Below are positions 1-8,710 of a DNA stretch of 64,000 nt, one piece after another; the first letter of the stretch is position 1, and every line of letters starts with the position of its first letter. The translations under genes were made by a program, and so were the position numbers. The notes beneath the pieces are model-generated. The model did not search any database. It saw only the letters and a list, made by a program, of their open reading frames with translations, and was not told where the DNA came from. The DNA comes from Siphonodentalium dalli. Its lineage: Eukaryota; Mollusca; Scaphopoda; Gadilida; Siphonodentaliidae. The stretch covers positions 215,467,982 through 215,531,981 of the forward strand of contig CP136063.1 of NCBI GenBank assembly GCA_032622095.1, read 5' to 3'.

Positions 1-115
1 ACGATGGAAACATGTGGATTTGAACCCTTATCGCCAGCGCTGGAAGGCGAAACGGCTTGGATTTGTACCCCTAACCGATTGAGCCACCGAGCCCCCCCCC
101 CCCCCCGTTGGAAAA
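1..115 (-). repeat. SINE-1 (tRNA-derived), cut by window edge
   Basis: Read on the minus strand this has a tRNA-like promoter: an A-box-like GGTGGCTCAATCGGTTA followed about 50 bases later by a B box GGTTCAAATCC. It begins after a run of G (C on the plus strand, about 101-115). The same head occurs at 13507-13823 and 30813-31154, where the body and AATC tail are present. RNA polymerase III internal promoters of this kind drive SINEs. The tail lies outside the window. Confidence 0.8.
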
Positions 116-235
116 GATATGAGGCACCAGTTGGAAAAGTCCAGCCCGAGGGGTGTGCAAATGGAACTTTCCCTGACTAGGACATTTGTGGCTGTTTCCA
201 AGGGGTGTAGTTGGAAATACTAAGTTGTAAACACC
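116..235. repeat. hAT-I MITE fragment
   Basis: Short GTTGGAAA-type motifs separated by C-rich or G-rich phrases (caccagttggaaaag, gtagttggaaatac) match the interior of the hAT-I element that is complete at 4686-5610. No terminal repeat is visible here, so it is a fragment abutting the SINE poly-C end. Confidence 0.5.
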
Positions 236-855
236 ACTAATGAGCCCCTCTAGTCAAGTCGCTGTTTGGGAATGGACGAGTCAATCAAGCTCATGCATGA
301 CCTGGAGTTTCGAAGAATGGGACATTTATATAACAACGGAATTGTATGTTCCCGACGAAATTTTCAAAACTTCATTCATGGACTGTGAGACTCTCGTGTG
401 GAATTTGCCTTGGGGAAAATGAGAAGATGTTCATGACACCTAGCGTTGATCTACTGTTATGCACGTGTGTGGTATAGCTATACGAGCGTGCTTTTATCCA
501 AAATACAACATCATTTCCAATCGGGCTATCCCATCGAACAATGCATGTTAAAGAAGTAACCCATCTTGTTTGAATAGTTACCTGACTCCGTTGTTTAGCC
601 AATTGTGAACACAAACCTTCAAAAATCCGAAACAAGAGCCTTATGCCAACACAATAACCTCACTGGATATCTAAATTCGCCAGTCCGCTGTTCGTATACC
701 AAACATTTGATTAGAAATAAATCCTCGTTGGACGCCGCCAATCGGAGAGAGTGTGACATATAGAATTGCTCGAGTAAATACGACAATATTGACAATAAAC
801 GATACAAAAACGACGCGGTGTAAATCTCAGGTATCAAACCTGAGATAACCTCACG
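236..855. other. no recognised feature
   Basis: I see no gene, RNA gene or structured repeat. Reading frames here are under 90 codons and match nothing I recognise. Confidence 0.4.
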
Positions 856-977
856 ACGACTAAGATCATTCATGAGGGGCGCGTCAACAAGCGACCCCGC
901 CTGGTCTGTCTATCAGACGACTAAGATCATTCATGAGGGGCGCGTCAACAAGCGACCCCGCCTGGTCTGTCTATCAG
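856..977. repeat. perfect 61-bp tandem duplication
   Basis: A 61-base unit beginning ACGACTAAGATCATT and ending CTGTCTATCAG occurs twice in a row (856-916 and 917-977) without a visible mismatch, which suggests a recent local duplication. Confidence 0.95.
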
Positions 978-1116
978 TATTTTATGCGAAGTTACGTTCG
1001 TGTTAAAAGGGCACTGTACACTAAATCCGACCATTTATGGGACCATCTCCTTTTATATTCAACGGAATATATATAAGCAATAAATGAATGAATTTGAACC
1101 ATGGATTAGTGCAAAA

Positions 1117-1738
1117 TACAGTAATGCCCTAAGTAATCGACCCCTTAACCACAGCAGAATTATGGGTAACTTTTCAGGATTTAGTCGGAAATATGGCTTG
1201 TTGCCATTTATCGCAAGAGAGCTTTCCGATGAATGGCAACAAGCCATATTTCTGAATAAATCCTGAAAAGTTACCCATAATTCTGCTGTGGTTAAGGGAA
1301 AGTAAAATATTACTGGGAAAATCCTTCGCGCGAAAAGTTTCATGGACTCTTGTCAATAGAAAATATCTTTCGTTTGAAACAACTCTCTATTTTCCTAAAA
1401 ATTGCCTTTAGAGAAGTTTCTTAATTTCAATTAATTATATACATTGTGGAAGGCAGCTGAATTAGCTCATTGCATGGTCAATAATTCAAACTGATAATCA
1501 AAATGACATTGAAAACATAAGGAAGAATATAACTTATGTGATTACACGATTTTTCAAAGAACAAAATAAGGAACAAGGGGAAAAAAGAAGAACAAACCAC
1601 ACGTTTGTAGGGAGGGGTCTCATTTTCATCATGTATATATTGTATATAAAATATTGTATATATGTTTTGCATGTTACTCATTAATTTGGGTCTTCGCAAT
1701 AAAGCATTCTAGGGGTCGATTACTTAGGGCATTCTGTA
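1117..1738. mobile_element. TA-flanked palindromic MITE, family A, split by another insertion
   Basis: Ends read TACAGTAATGCCCTAA and, inverted, TTAGGGCATTCTGTA. The arms carry the family signature CCACAGCAGAATTATGGG and AAATATGGCTTGTTGCCAT. Other copies: 43376-43584, 48283-48477, 56716-56917 and a half copy at 35172-35280. TA flanks and CAGTAATG ends suggest a Tc1/mariner-type non-autonomous element. The right arm is broken at 1298 and resumes at 1711. The translated frames over this region are shadows of the palindrome. Confidence 0.85.
1299..1710. mobile_element. unclassified 412-bp insertion inside family A MITE
   Basis: The right arm of the family A MITE stops at GGTTAAGGG and continues 412 bp later at AGGGGTCGATT. 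The repeated AGGG (1295-1298 and 1711-1714) looks like a 4-bp target duplication. The inserted DNA is AT-rich and contains no reading frame I recognise and no clear terminal repeats. Confidence 0.5.
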
Positions 1739-2014
1739 CACTCATGTGCTCTACGAACTATGCAAACAACATGGTAACTATAATGAAAATGCATTTATGA
1801 CTCCAGTCATAAATTCAATTTCATTATAATTAATATGTTTTTTTGCATCGGTCATCGGTCATTTGTTATATATATTCTGTTGAGTATAAAAGGAGATGGT
1901 CCCGTAAATGGTCTGATTTAGTGTAAAGTGCCCCTTTAATCCCTTTATACGGGTACGTTTAAACCCTCGCAAATTTGCCTGGCAATATTATTCCGGCTTT
2001 TCGATACAGAATAT

Positions 2015-2555
2015 TATTAACCATCCATTAACTAACTCTATTTCTGATTGGACAACAGCCACCACATGATAATCAGGGAAAAAGTCATATTGGACTCCCG
2101 AAAGTCATATTGGACTCCCGAGTGTTCAATATGACTTTTTTATCGGGACTCCGTGACGTCACGAAGTAACTCGGCCAAATGAATCGGTGAAATTGTGATG
2201 CGCGTGCAATACTGCTATGTTGTGGATTTAGCAGACGTTTCACTTCCGCCTTGAGTTTTGTTTTCACTTCCGTGTTTACTGTTCCAAATCACGCCTTGTG
2301 ATAATCATATCATGTCAAGTGCCGACAAATACCAAAAATATCCACAAAAGTTTTATTCCCAAAATTTGGATAAACATACAGATGGATAATAAAAATGTCA
2401 CTATACAATGTATGTGTATGTGTTTTTCTTGTACTCGTCCAAGTTGTGGTAAAAAGTCATATTTGACTCGACACTGCGTGTCTCGTCCAATATAACTTTT
2501 CACCACAACCTGGACTCGTTCAAGAAAAACACAACATTGTAACTTTATAATATGT
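2015..2555 (+). repeat. dispersed repeat, family H, copy 1
   Basis: This segment matches the reverse complement of 36690-37210 over its whole length. Shared phrases include AAACATACAGATGGATAAT, GCAGACGTTTCACTTCCG and TCATATTGGACTCCCGA. Internal small inverted repeats are present (AGTCATATTGGACTC with GTTCAATATGACTT; TTTTTCTTGTACTCGTCC with its inverse). It is probably a non-autonomous DNA element, but I could not define ends or target duplication. Confidence 0.7.
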
Positions 2556-4080
2556 GACAGAAAATCAATAATTAAGACATCGAGCATATTTTGATTGGAA
2601 ATTTATAAGCTAGAAGAATTTTATAACCTTGAACTAGCAAATAAACCATATAACTCGTCGCCCCATGCAGCTCAACCCGATTTAGGGAGGCTATACCTGC
2701 ATTAGATGACGAACGGTGCTAATATAACTTTATGACTTTCTTTTCTGGACCGAGGTTTAGATTTGTTAAACAATTAGTTCGTCGGGTGGAGCTAAAAATA
2801 ATCTCGATTGACTGTGTGTCTTTAATAAGGTGGGCGATGGATTTTTGATATCATGTCACAATTGATTCATTCTTACGCGAGAGTTTGTTTTTAGCGTTAA
2901 TATAGGGCGTGCATGCCAATAATCATTATATATACCGGCCTGGTAAATGGGTAGTTTGATTGCATGCTAATCTCACTGAATCAGTTAACATATGAACGAC
3001 CAGAAACTCCCCTTAGAAACCGGTTTGACTGGACAGTCAATGTAGGGTTACGCCAGGTTTAAACTCTGATGTTTAAACGGGAGACGACGAATCTGATCAG
3101 ATATAGTGTACGCAGTGATTTGAATTTTCAGGCACAAGGCTATATGCGACTAGATACAAGATACACGATTTTATTGCAATAACACCTCGATGGACAGTTG
3201 CAAACATATAATATACACATAATACAAAACATACATGTAATAGCATGAATTTAACCAAAACCCGACTCAGTCAAAATGTATGTTCTGACCTCTTTACTGA
3301 ATCATAAGTTGTTGATATAAGCATTATGCAATTGATAAGCTTTGTCGATTTTCAAAGAATGGCCGGATCATGTCGCATATGATATTTATGGTGCCAATGT
3401 TCCTATTTTCCATTATAAAATAAAATTTATTGTCTTCTGCCATTCTATGGAAATCGGTATATACTCGCGTATTCTATTGACACGAATAACAGTCATAAAG
3501 TTATACTGGCACCATTAGTGAATTTTACATGGTATCAGCCACTAACGGTTTACGACCACGTGAGCGGGGAATAAATCATTAGATCCATTAATACCAATGG
3601 ACTCTCGTTTGCTGGTTGACATGCGTTGATATCGAGTACGGATTCGTGATCAGAATGCGCCCGCATCGTATGTGTATTTCATGTTATATAAAAAAAATGA
3701 ATTTAGTGTAACTGTGTTTTATCGAAGAATACGGTGATATGTATGAACCACTGATTAATAAAACAGTCAAGTACATTCATGTAACATTCATATATTCTAA
3801 TAAATCTCAATTATGTTTGTTTGTTTGTTTGTTTGTCCGGGCTATAGGCGACCAAACGACTGGACAATCGGAGCTGAAAATGTTTACATAAGGGTTATTT
3901 GACCCGGGAATATCATTAGATAGGTCCTGTTGACATCATATGTCTTTTTTTTTAAAGCAGCCGGGACTTCGCTTGGAATGCTACTATTAAGTTGCTGCAT
4001 ATAAGCGAACATAACGCTCTTTATACATACCATATCAGGAATAGATCAACAGTGAATTCTCTTTTTTGTTAGCCTCGACA
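2556..4080. other. mostly featureless; one TTTG microsatellite
   Basis: Apart from a (TTTG)n run at about 3811-3836, I see no repeat family, RNA gene or convincing reading frame. The next recognisable sequence is the Helitron coding remnant from about 4081. Confidence 0.4.
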
Positions 4081-4151
4081 GAGACCGCACTCGGCGTCAC
4101 ACAGCGCATCGATGAGCAGTGAGCGTTCTTTATCGGTTGTTTCAGCACACC

Positions 4152-4685
4152 ATGCCCCCAACGCGCTTCAAGTTCTCAAGAAAAAAGAACACAAGTGATA
4201 AAGAGAGAAAGTTCGCTACACGATCATCTGAGACCCCAGACGGACACCAAGCTGGACTAAAATATGCTCGCACTCATGCACATGGCAACCCACCGAGCAC
4301 CTGAGACCCCGGGTGAACAGCAAGCTCGACAACACGAGGTTAGCACGCACATGGCACCCCGTCCAACAGCTGCGACACCGGATGAACATCAATCTCGACT
4401 ACATGATGTTAGCACGCAAATGGCAACCCGTCGAACAGCTAAGACATAGGATGAACATCAATCTCGACTACATGTTGTTAGCACGAACATGGCAACCCAC
4501 CGAGCAGCCGGGACCCCGGATGAACATCAATCTCGACTACATGATGTTAGCACGAACATGGTAACCCGTCGGCAGCTGAGACACACTGCAGGATGAACAC
4601 CAAGCTGGAATTCATTGTGTTAGCACGAACATGGCAACCCACCGAGCAGCTGAGACACAATGTGAACATCAAGCTCCACTGCATT
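4152..4685 (+). pseudogene. Helitron protein N-terminal repeat region, part 1
   Basis: From the ATG at 4152 the frame starts MPPTRFKFSRKKNTSDK and passes into a 23-residue repeat (69-70 bases) whose best preserved form is TPDEHQSRLHDVSTNMATRR. Repeats with the same ETP-x-E-x2-x-ARL pattern precede the Helitron-like N domain in many invertebrate Helitrons. The run contains a stop in one unit (AKT followed by TAG) and later frameshifts, so it is not translated intact. At DNA level it behaves as a minisatellite (phrase GATGTTAGCACGAACATGG). The hAT-I insertion begins immediately after it. Confidence 0.75.
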
Positions 4686-5610
4686 CAGAGACGTGGCGAC
4701 AGGGGGTTTGGGTGTGTGTAACCCCCCCCCCCAACTTTGGTCAAAATACTCAACAGTTGGAAATTTCATACCTGCCAAAACATTAGTTGGAAATTTCACA
4801 CCTACAATAGGTTGAACATTGGGGACATTTATTGTTTTTGGACCAATATATTTTCCTATTTTTTGTCAAAATTTGGACTGAAATGGTCATCAGTTGGAAT
4901 TTTCCAACCTTAGGGGAGGTGACAGGATGGAAATTTCCAACACTTGGAAAGCTTGTGTCCTGGTCCCTCCCCCGCGGCTAGTGAAAAAACTGCTAGTTAA
5001 TTTAAATGTCATACATTTGGTCAACATTGTCATTGGAATTGTCATCAGTTGGAAATTTTCCAACCAAAGTGAGGGTGTCAGGTTTGAAATTTTCAACTCT
5101 AGGAAGGCTTGATGCAAGTCTAGATGCCAGGATTTGGCGATTTTCTTGTTCAGATTTCAAATTTTTTCGCACTGGGCCGAACCATGGTCGCCCCGGTGTG
5201 TCATTGTCCCTCCCCCGTGGCCAATACAAAACTGCTAATTACTTTAACAAAACAATATTTTACTACATTTGGTCAAACTTGTGGACTGAAATAGTCATCA
5301 GTTGGAAAATTTTCCAACCTGAGGGGGAGTATGAGGTTTGAAATTTTCAACACTATCGGAAAGCTTCAGTTGAGGCCAGTCTAGAAGCTAGCATTTGCGA
5401 TTTACTTGAATAGTTTTCAAACATTTCTCACACCGGGTAGAACAACCATGGTCTGCCCGGTGTGTCCTGGTCTCTTGTCCGTAGCCGTGTGCATTTGTCT
5501 GGAATTATACCACTTTTCAGGTTAAAATATCTTAATGTTCTCATATATAGGATATTAGGCCTGGGCACCCCCCCCCCCCCCACAACCGAGACCCTCTAGC
5601 AACGTCCCTG
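4686..5610. mobile_element. hAT-type MITE, family hAT-I, with 8-bp target duplication
   Basis: The element starts CAGAGACGTGGCGAC and ends GCAACGTCCCTG, so the termini are inverted (consensus CAGGGACGTGGC). It is flanked by ACTGCATT (4678-4685) and ATTGCATT (5611-5618), an 8-bp duplication with one mismatch. CAGGG termini and 8-bp duplications are typical of hAT transposons. Removing it restores the minisatellite phase of the Helitron. The interior repeats GTTGGAAATTT motifs and has long C runs, and it has no transposase frame. Other full copies: 43982-44417 and 50146-50597. Confidence 0.85.
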
Positions 5611-5900
5611 ATTGCATTATGTTAGCACGAACATGGCAACCCGTCGAGCAGCTGAGACACGGGATGAACATCAAACTCGACTACATGATGTTAGCACGAA
5701 CATGGCAACCCGTCGGGCAGCTGGGACACACTGCAAAATTAACACCAAGCTCGACTTCATGATGTTAGCACGAACATGGCAACCCGTCGTGCACCGAGAC
5801 ACCGGATGAACTTCAAACTCGACTACATAATGTTAGCACGAACATGGCAACACGTCGGGCAGCTGAGTCCCCGGATGAACATCAAGCTGGACTATAAGGA
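5611..5900 (+). pseudogene. Helitron protein N-terminal repeat region, part 2
   Basis: The 69-70-bp repeat resumes after the hAT-I insertion (GATGTTAGCACGAACATGG at several positions). In frame it reads ATRRAAETRDEHQTRLHDVS, closer to the expected AAETP-x-E pattern than the first part. Frameshifts break it near 5735 and 5800. Confidence 0.7.
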
Positions 5901-6012
5901 GACATCAGAGAACATCATCGCAGACAGTCAATAACTCGAACAGGTCTTAAATATCCCGGGCGCATGCAGCCTTTAGATACGACCCAAGTCTTGCGTACAA
6001 AGAAGCCAGCAT

Positions 6013-6425
6013 GATAGGTGGCATGTCAGGCATCTGTACCAAATGTCACACCGAAAGCAAATACAAAGTGGCATGGAGAAACGAAATGAATGCGCTGTTC
6101 ATGTGGGAAAGTCAATATCCCATTGCCCAGTGAACCACTCGAGCACATCAAAACCCTCTCTGCCGGAGAATCTTCGGATAGCCGACATTTTCTAGATAAC
6201 CTTCGCAAGTACAATAGCTGCTTTCAGATGACTTCCTTCGATGCTGACAAGAGGTCAATGAGGGAGGCTTTATGACCACATCCAATGTACAAGCTTAGCT
6301 AGGTCAGGTCTTCCATCATATGGGCAACATTTTAACCTGACCTGATGAGGAGGCGAAGTTTCTCCAGATATACTTCATCGCCGATGCTCGAGAGCAGGAA
6401 CGGCGACTTTGTTGTGTGATCCTAT
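6013..6425 (+). pseudogene. Helitron-like N-terminal domain remnant
   Basis: Three frame pieces carry recognisable parts of the Helitron-like N domain. First a zinc-type CTKC motif in GGMSGICTKCHTESKYK (about 6016-6070). Next the frame starting MRCSCGKVNIPLPSEP (6090) with SRHFLDNLRKYNSCFQMTSF. Then EEAKFLQIYFIADAREQERR (about 6349-6410). At least two frameshifts separate them. In intact elements this region precedes the Rep nuclease and may help bind DNA; here it is a fossil. Confidence 0.85.
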
Positions 6426-6559
6426 ATAGAAACCAGGGCGCACATTTTTGAATCTCCAAAGGCCTTCCTTTCTGACACCAATTATGTCGTCACCAATCAG
6501 GCTTAAATTGTTCAAACTTATGCCACTTATGAGTCATGCCGGAGGAAAGTCATTGGTTC

Positions 6560-6770
6560 AGTACGGTGCTTCGTGTGCTCAGTCGAGTGGCAAAAACGAG
6601 GTCTCTCACATGCACACATCTTGTTGTTATTCAATGAAAAGATCCTTCCCTCAATAATTGATTTTCATCTGCGCAAAGATCCCTGATCCAGAGCTAGACT
6701 GTTAACTTCGTGACATCACAACACACATGGTGCATGGGCAGTTCCAAATAGAATAAGACAAACCACTACC
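6560..6770 (+). pseudogene. Helitron Rep nuclease remnant with HUH motif
   Basis: The frame VEWQKRGLSHAHILLLF contains the His-hydrophobic-His metal-binding motif (HAH at 6609-6617) of HUH rolling-circle nucleases. A +1 shift follows, giving ICAKIPDPEL, and then LRDITTHMVHGQF, in the order expected for Helitron Rep. The downstream region with the catalytic tyrosines is not visible, probably lost in the deletion joining this block to the helicase. Confidence 0.85.
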
Positions 6771-6835
6771 CATGAAATATTCAAGGAATCTTCCTACAAA
6801 ATTCCCGAGCTACACAGATATGTTGACGAAAATGA

Positions 6836-7400
6836 GCACAACTGACTGCTAATCAGAAGAGAGCATACAATACAATCACAGGGAGTGCAAGGCTTGCGAA
6901 AGGGGGTTCTTATTTTCCCGATGCTCCTGTGTGTACTATAAGAACCTTTGTCATCAATCTGCTCCTCGCCTATGTCCGACGGAATAATTCAATCGCATTA
7001 GCGGTGGCATCTTTAGGAATGAATTGCTGCTACCATTTTAGCAGGTGGGCGCAACGCCCACTCAGTCTTCAAACTTCCATTAAACCTCACATGCAACATC
7101 TCCGAGGGAACTACACTTGCTGAGCTGCTCAAGAATGTCGCCAAAATTCCCGAGCTATACAGATTTGTTGACGAAGATGAGCACAACTGACTGCTAATCA
7201 GAATGTACCATGTCTCACAGGGCTGCCTTTGAGAAGGTTAACATGACCCGACAGGACATCAACAGCAACCAATCTGGATTGGGTGCCAATGGGTGGTGTG
7301 ACTTTCGTTATGGCTGTAGACTTCAGGCAAACCCTACCCGTCATACCCCGCGGGACTCTAGCAAATGAGGTCAAGGCATGCATGTGTTGTCATCACATAT
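6836..7400 (+). pseudogene. Helitron helicase, N-terminal half, rearranged
   Basis: The frame from 6836 reads QLTANQKRAYNTI, then SYFPDAPVCTIRTFVINLLL, where the P-loop (normally PGGTGKT) has become PVCTIRT, so ATP binding is lost. ALAVASLGM follows. Another frame gives VFKLPLNL and LAELLKNVAKI (from about 7051), then ECTMSHRAAFEKV (from about 7201). The Walker B Asp-Glu context is destroyed where a 62-bp direct repeat (6797-6858 and 7142-7203) has been placed. The reading frame is cut at 7400 by the MITE at 7401-7860. Confidence 0.85.
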
Positions 7401-7860
7401 GTGACTAGCCATATCAAATCCAGTCGGAAGTCGGGATTTTTTTTACCCTGTGCCAATGCATTCTCTTATATATGCGAGTCGACCATAGGTCGCCTCGCAT
7501 ATATAAGAGAATGCATTGGCCTAACAATTTTTTACAATTTTAATAATTTTTTCTTGTATTCTTTAACAATTTTATAATTTCACCCATACAGAGCCCCAGA
7601 CAAACATGAGCAGACGACACTCTTCTATATGCTTCTATATATATATGTGGGGCTCCCTGCAGGGTAATGGATGTTTTTTATTTTATGTCCTAAAAATTGT
7701 AAGAAACATTTATTTAAAAAACATGATAAAAAATTGTTAGGCCAATGCATTCTCTTATATATGCGAGGCGACCTATGGTCGACTCGCATATATAAGAGAA
7801 TGCATTGGCACAGCGTAAAAAAAATCCCGACTTCCGACTGGATTTGATATGGCGGGTCAC
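7401..7860. mobile_element. double-hairpin MITE, family B, inserted in Helitron helicase
   Basis: Terminal inverted repeats begin GTGACTAGCCATATCAAA and, inverted, GTGACCCGCCATATCAAA, extending about 50 bp. Just inside each end is a 67-bp near-perfect palindrome (about 7452-7518 and 7741-7807; arms of 32 with one mismatch, 3-base loop). A core of about 220 bp lies between. The flanks are ATAT (7397-7400, 7861-7864). Excising the element and one ATAT rejoins the helicase frame as SSHMWPHVQKFG. The second copy, with ATTT flanks, is at 50734-51200. No transposase is encoded. Confidence 0.9.
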
Positions 7861-8398
7861 ATATGTGGCCACATGTACAGAAGTTTGGACTTTTCACAAA
7901 CATGAGAGTCCATCTGCAAGGCGATCATACTGCTGGCGTCTTCTCTAAATGTCTGCTCGGATTAGGCAATGTTGAGGTTACTCCAGCTGTCAATGGCCAA
8001 TTAACAGTAACTAACGACGTTGGTGGTGTAGTCAACTCATCTGAGGACCTCGTGAAATACGTGTTTCCTTATATGGCACCTCACTTCTGAGACCTCCAAT
8101 GTTTCTGTGAACGAGCCATCCTCACAGTTGGATCACCCATCATGGTAGTGAGAAATCTTGATCCACCAGCTCTGCCATGATGATCGCCTAGCTGTTAAGC
8201 AACTTCTTCCACGGATTATTGGGGCAACAATTATGACTGGGGTTAGCAAAGGTTCTGGCATATATATATACATATCAGAGAAAAGAAAGAACGGACTCAG
8301 TATAAGTGTCCATTGCTTCAAAGGCGCTTGTTTCAGTGAGCGCGTGAACAAATCCTTAATTCGTATCGCCCTTTCCTTGGACGTGTATCAATAAAGAG
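7861..8398 (+). pseudogene. Helitron helicase, C-terminal half
   Basis: The frame reads MWPHVQKFGLFTNMRVHLQG, then VNSSEDLVKYVFPYM, ending at a stop at 8088. Another frame continues CERAIL, then SPIMVVRNLDPPAL and LAVKQLLPRIIGATIMTG. These are motifs of the Helitron PIF1-like helicase after motif III. The order is right but stops, deletions and an ATATAT expansion (near 8260) show decay. Any coding beyond 8398 is doubtful. Confidence 0.85.
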
Positions 8399-8449
8399 CC
8401 TGTTATGTTAGTTTGGTGCTGGTATACGGTAAAAAAGGAGTGTTCGTGG

Positions 8450-8702
8450 CAAGCCTTGAAATAGGGTGTCTGTAATTTGCAGAATGAGGTCCCCAGAGGG
8501 TGAATTTAGTGATGCTACCCCGCATAGCGGTCTAGTATCACCAAATTCACCCTCTGGGAACCTCATTCTGCTGATCTGTAAGCAGAATGAGGTCCCCAGA
8601 GGGTGAATTTGGTGATGCTAGCCCGCTATGCGGGTAGCATCACTAAATTCACTCTCTGTGGACCTCATTCTGCAAATGACAGACACACTATTTCAAGGCT
8701 TG
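8450..8702. mobile_element. T-shaped hairpin MITE, family D, 8-bp duplication
   Basis: Ends are CAAGCCTTGAAATAGGGTG and its inverse. Between them lie two separate hairpins of about 95 bp, each starting and ending at GCAGAATGAGG / CCTCATTCTGC and turning at the GC-rich CCCGCATAGCGGG. Flanks are GTTCGTGG on both sides (8442-8449, 8703-8710), an exact 8-bp duplication as in hAT elements. Other copies: 32691-32933, 60165-60422 and decayed pieces at 40290-40630. Confidence 0.9.
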
Positions 8703-8710
8703 GTTCGTGG

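Larger units (their letters stand above)
1007..1935. mobile_element. TTAA-flanked MITE, family E, enlarged by nested insertions
   Basis: The ends are inverted repeats of each other (starting AAGGGCACTGTACACT on the left and AGGGGCACTTTACACT as reverse complement of the right), and both sides are flanked by TTAA (1003-1006, 1936-1939). A 333-bp copy without the internal insertion lies at 10020-10352. TTAA target duplications are characteristic of piggyBac and Kolobok elements; with no transposase in view I cannot choose. About 620 bp of its length is a nested TA-flanked MITE. Confidence 0.8.
4081..8398 (+). mobile_element. decayed Helitron (rolling-circle transposon)
   Basis: Plus-strand frames carry, in order, the charged N-terminal repeats, the Helitron-like N-terminal region, the Rep HUH nuclease and the PIF1-type helicase of Helitron proteins. 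They are broken by stops, frameshifts and two transposon insertions (4686-5610 and 7401-7860). Rep and helicase motifs lie only about 230 bp apart, so a large part of the linker is gone. Helitrons move by single-strand rolling-circle replication; this copy cannot encode an intact protein. I could not locate the terminal TC or CTRR ends. The left limit is set near the first in-frame ATG (4152), the right limit at the last recognisable helicase sequence. Confidence 0.85.

Noticed and set aside
1059-1356. Overlapping frames of 60-95 codons on both strands
   Set aside because: Both strands of a palindromic MITE give nearly the same peptide (NHSRIMGNFSGF), as expected from inverted arms.
4119-4564. 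Host gene with 23-residue repeats
   Set aside because: The repeats continue into Helitron Rep sequence and contain stops; they are the N-terminal region of the Helitron protein.
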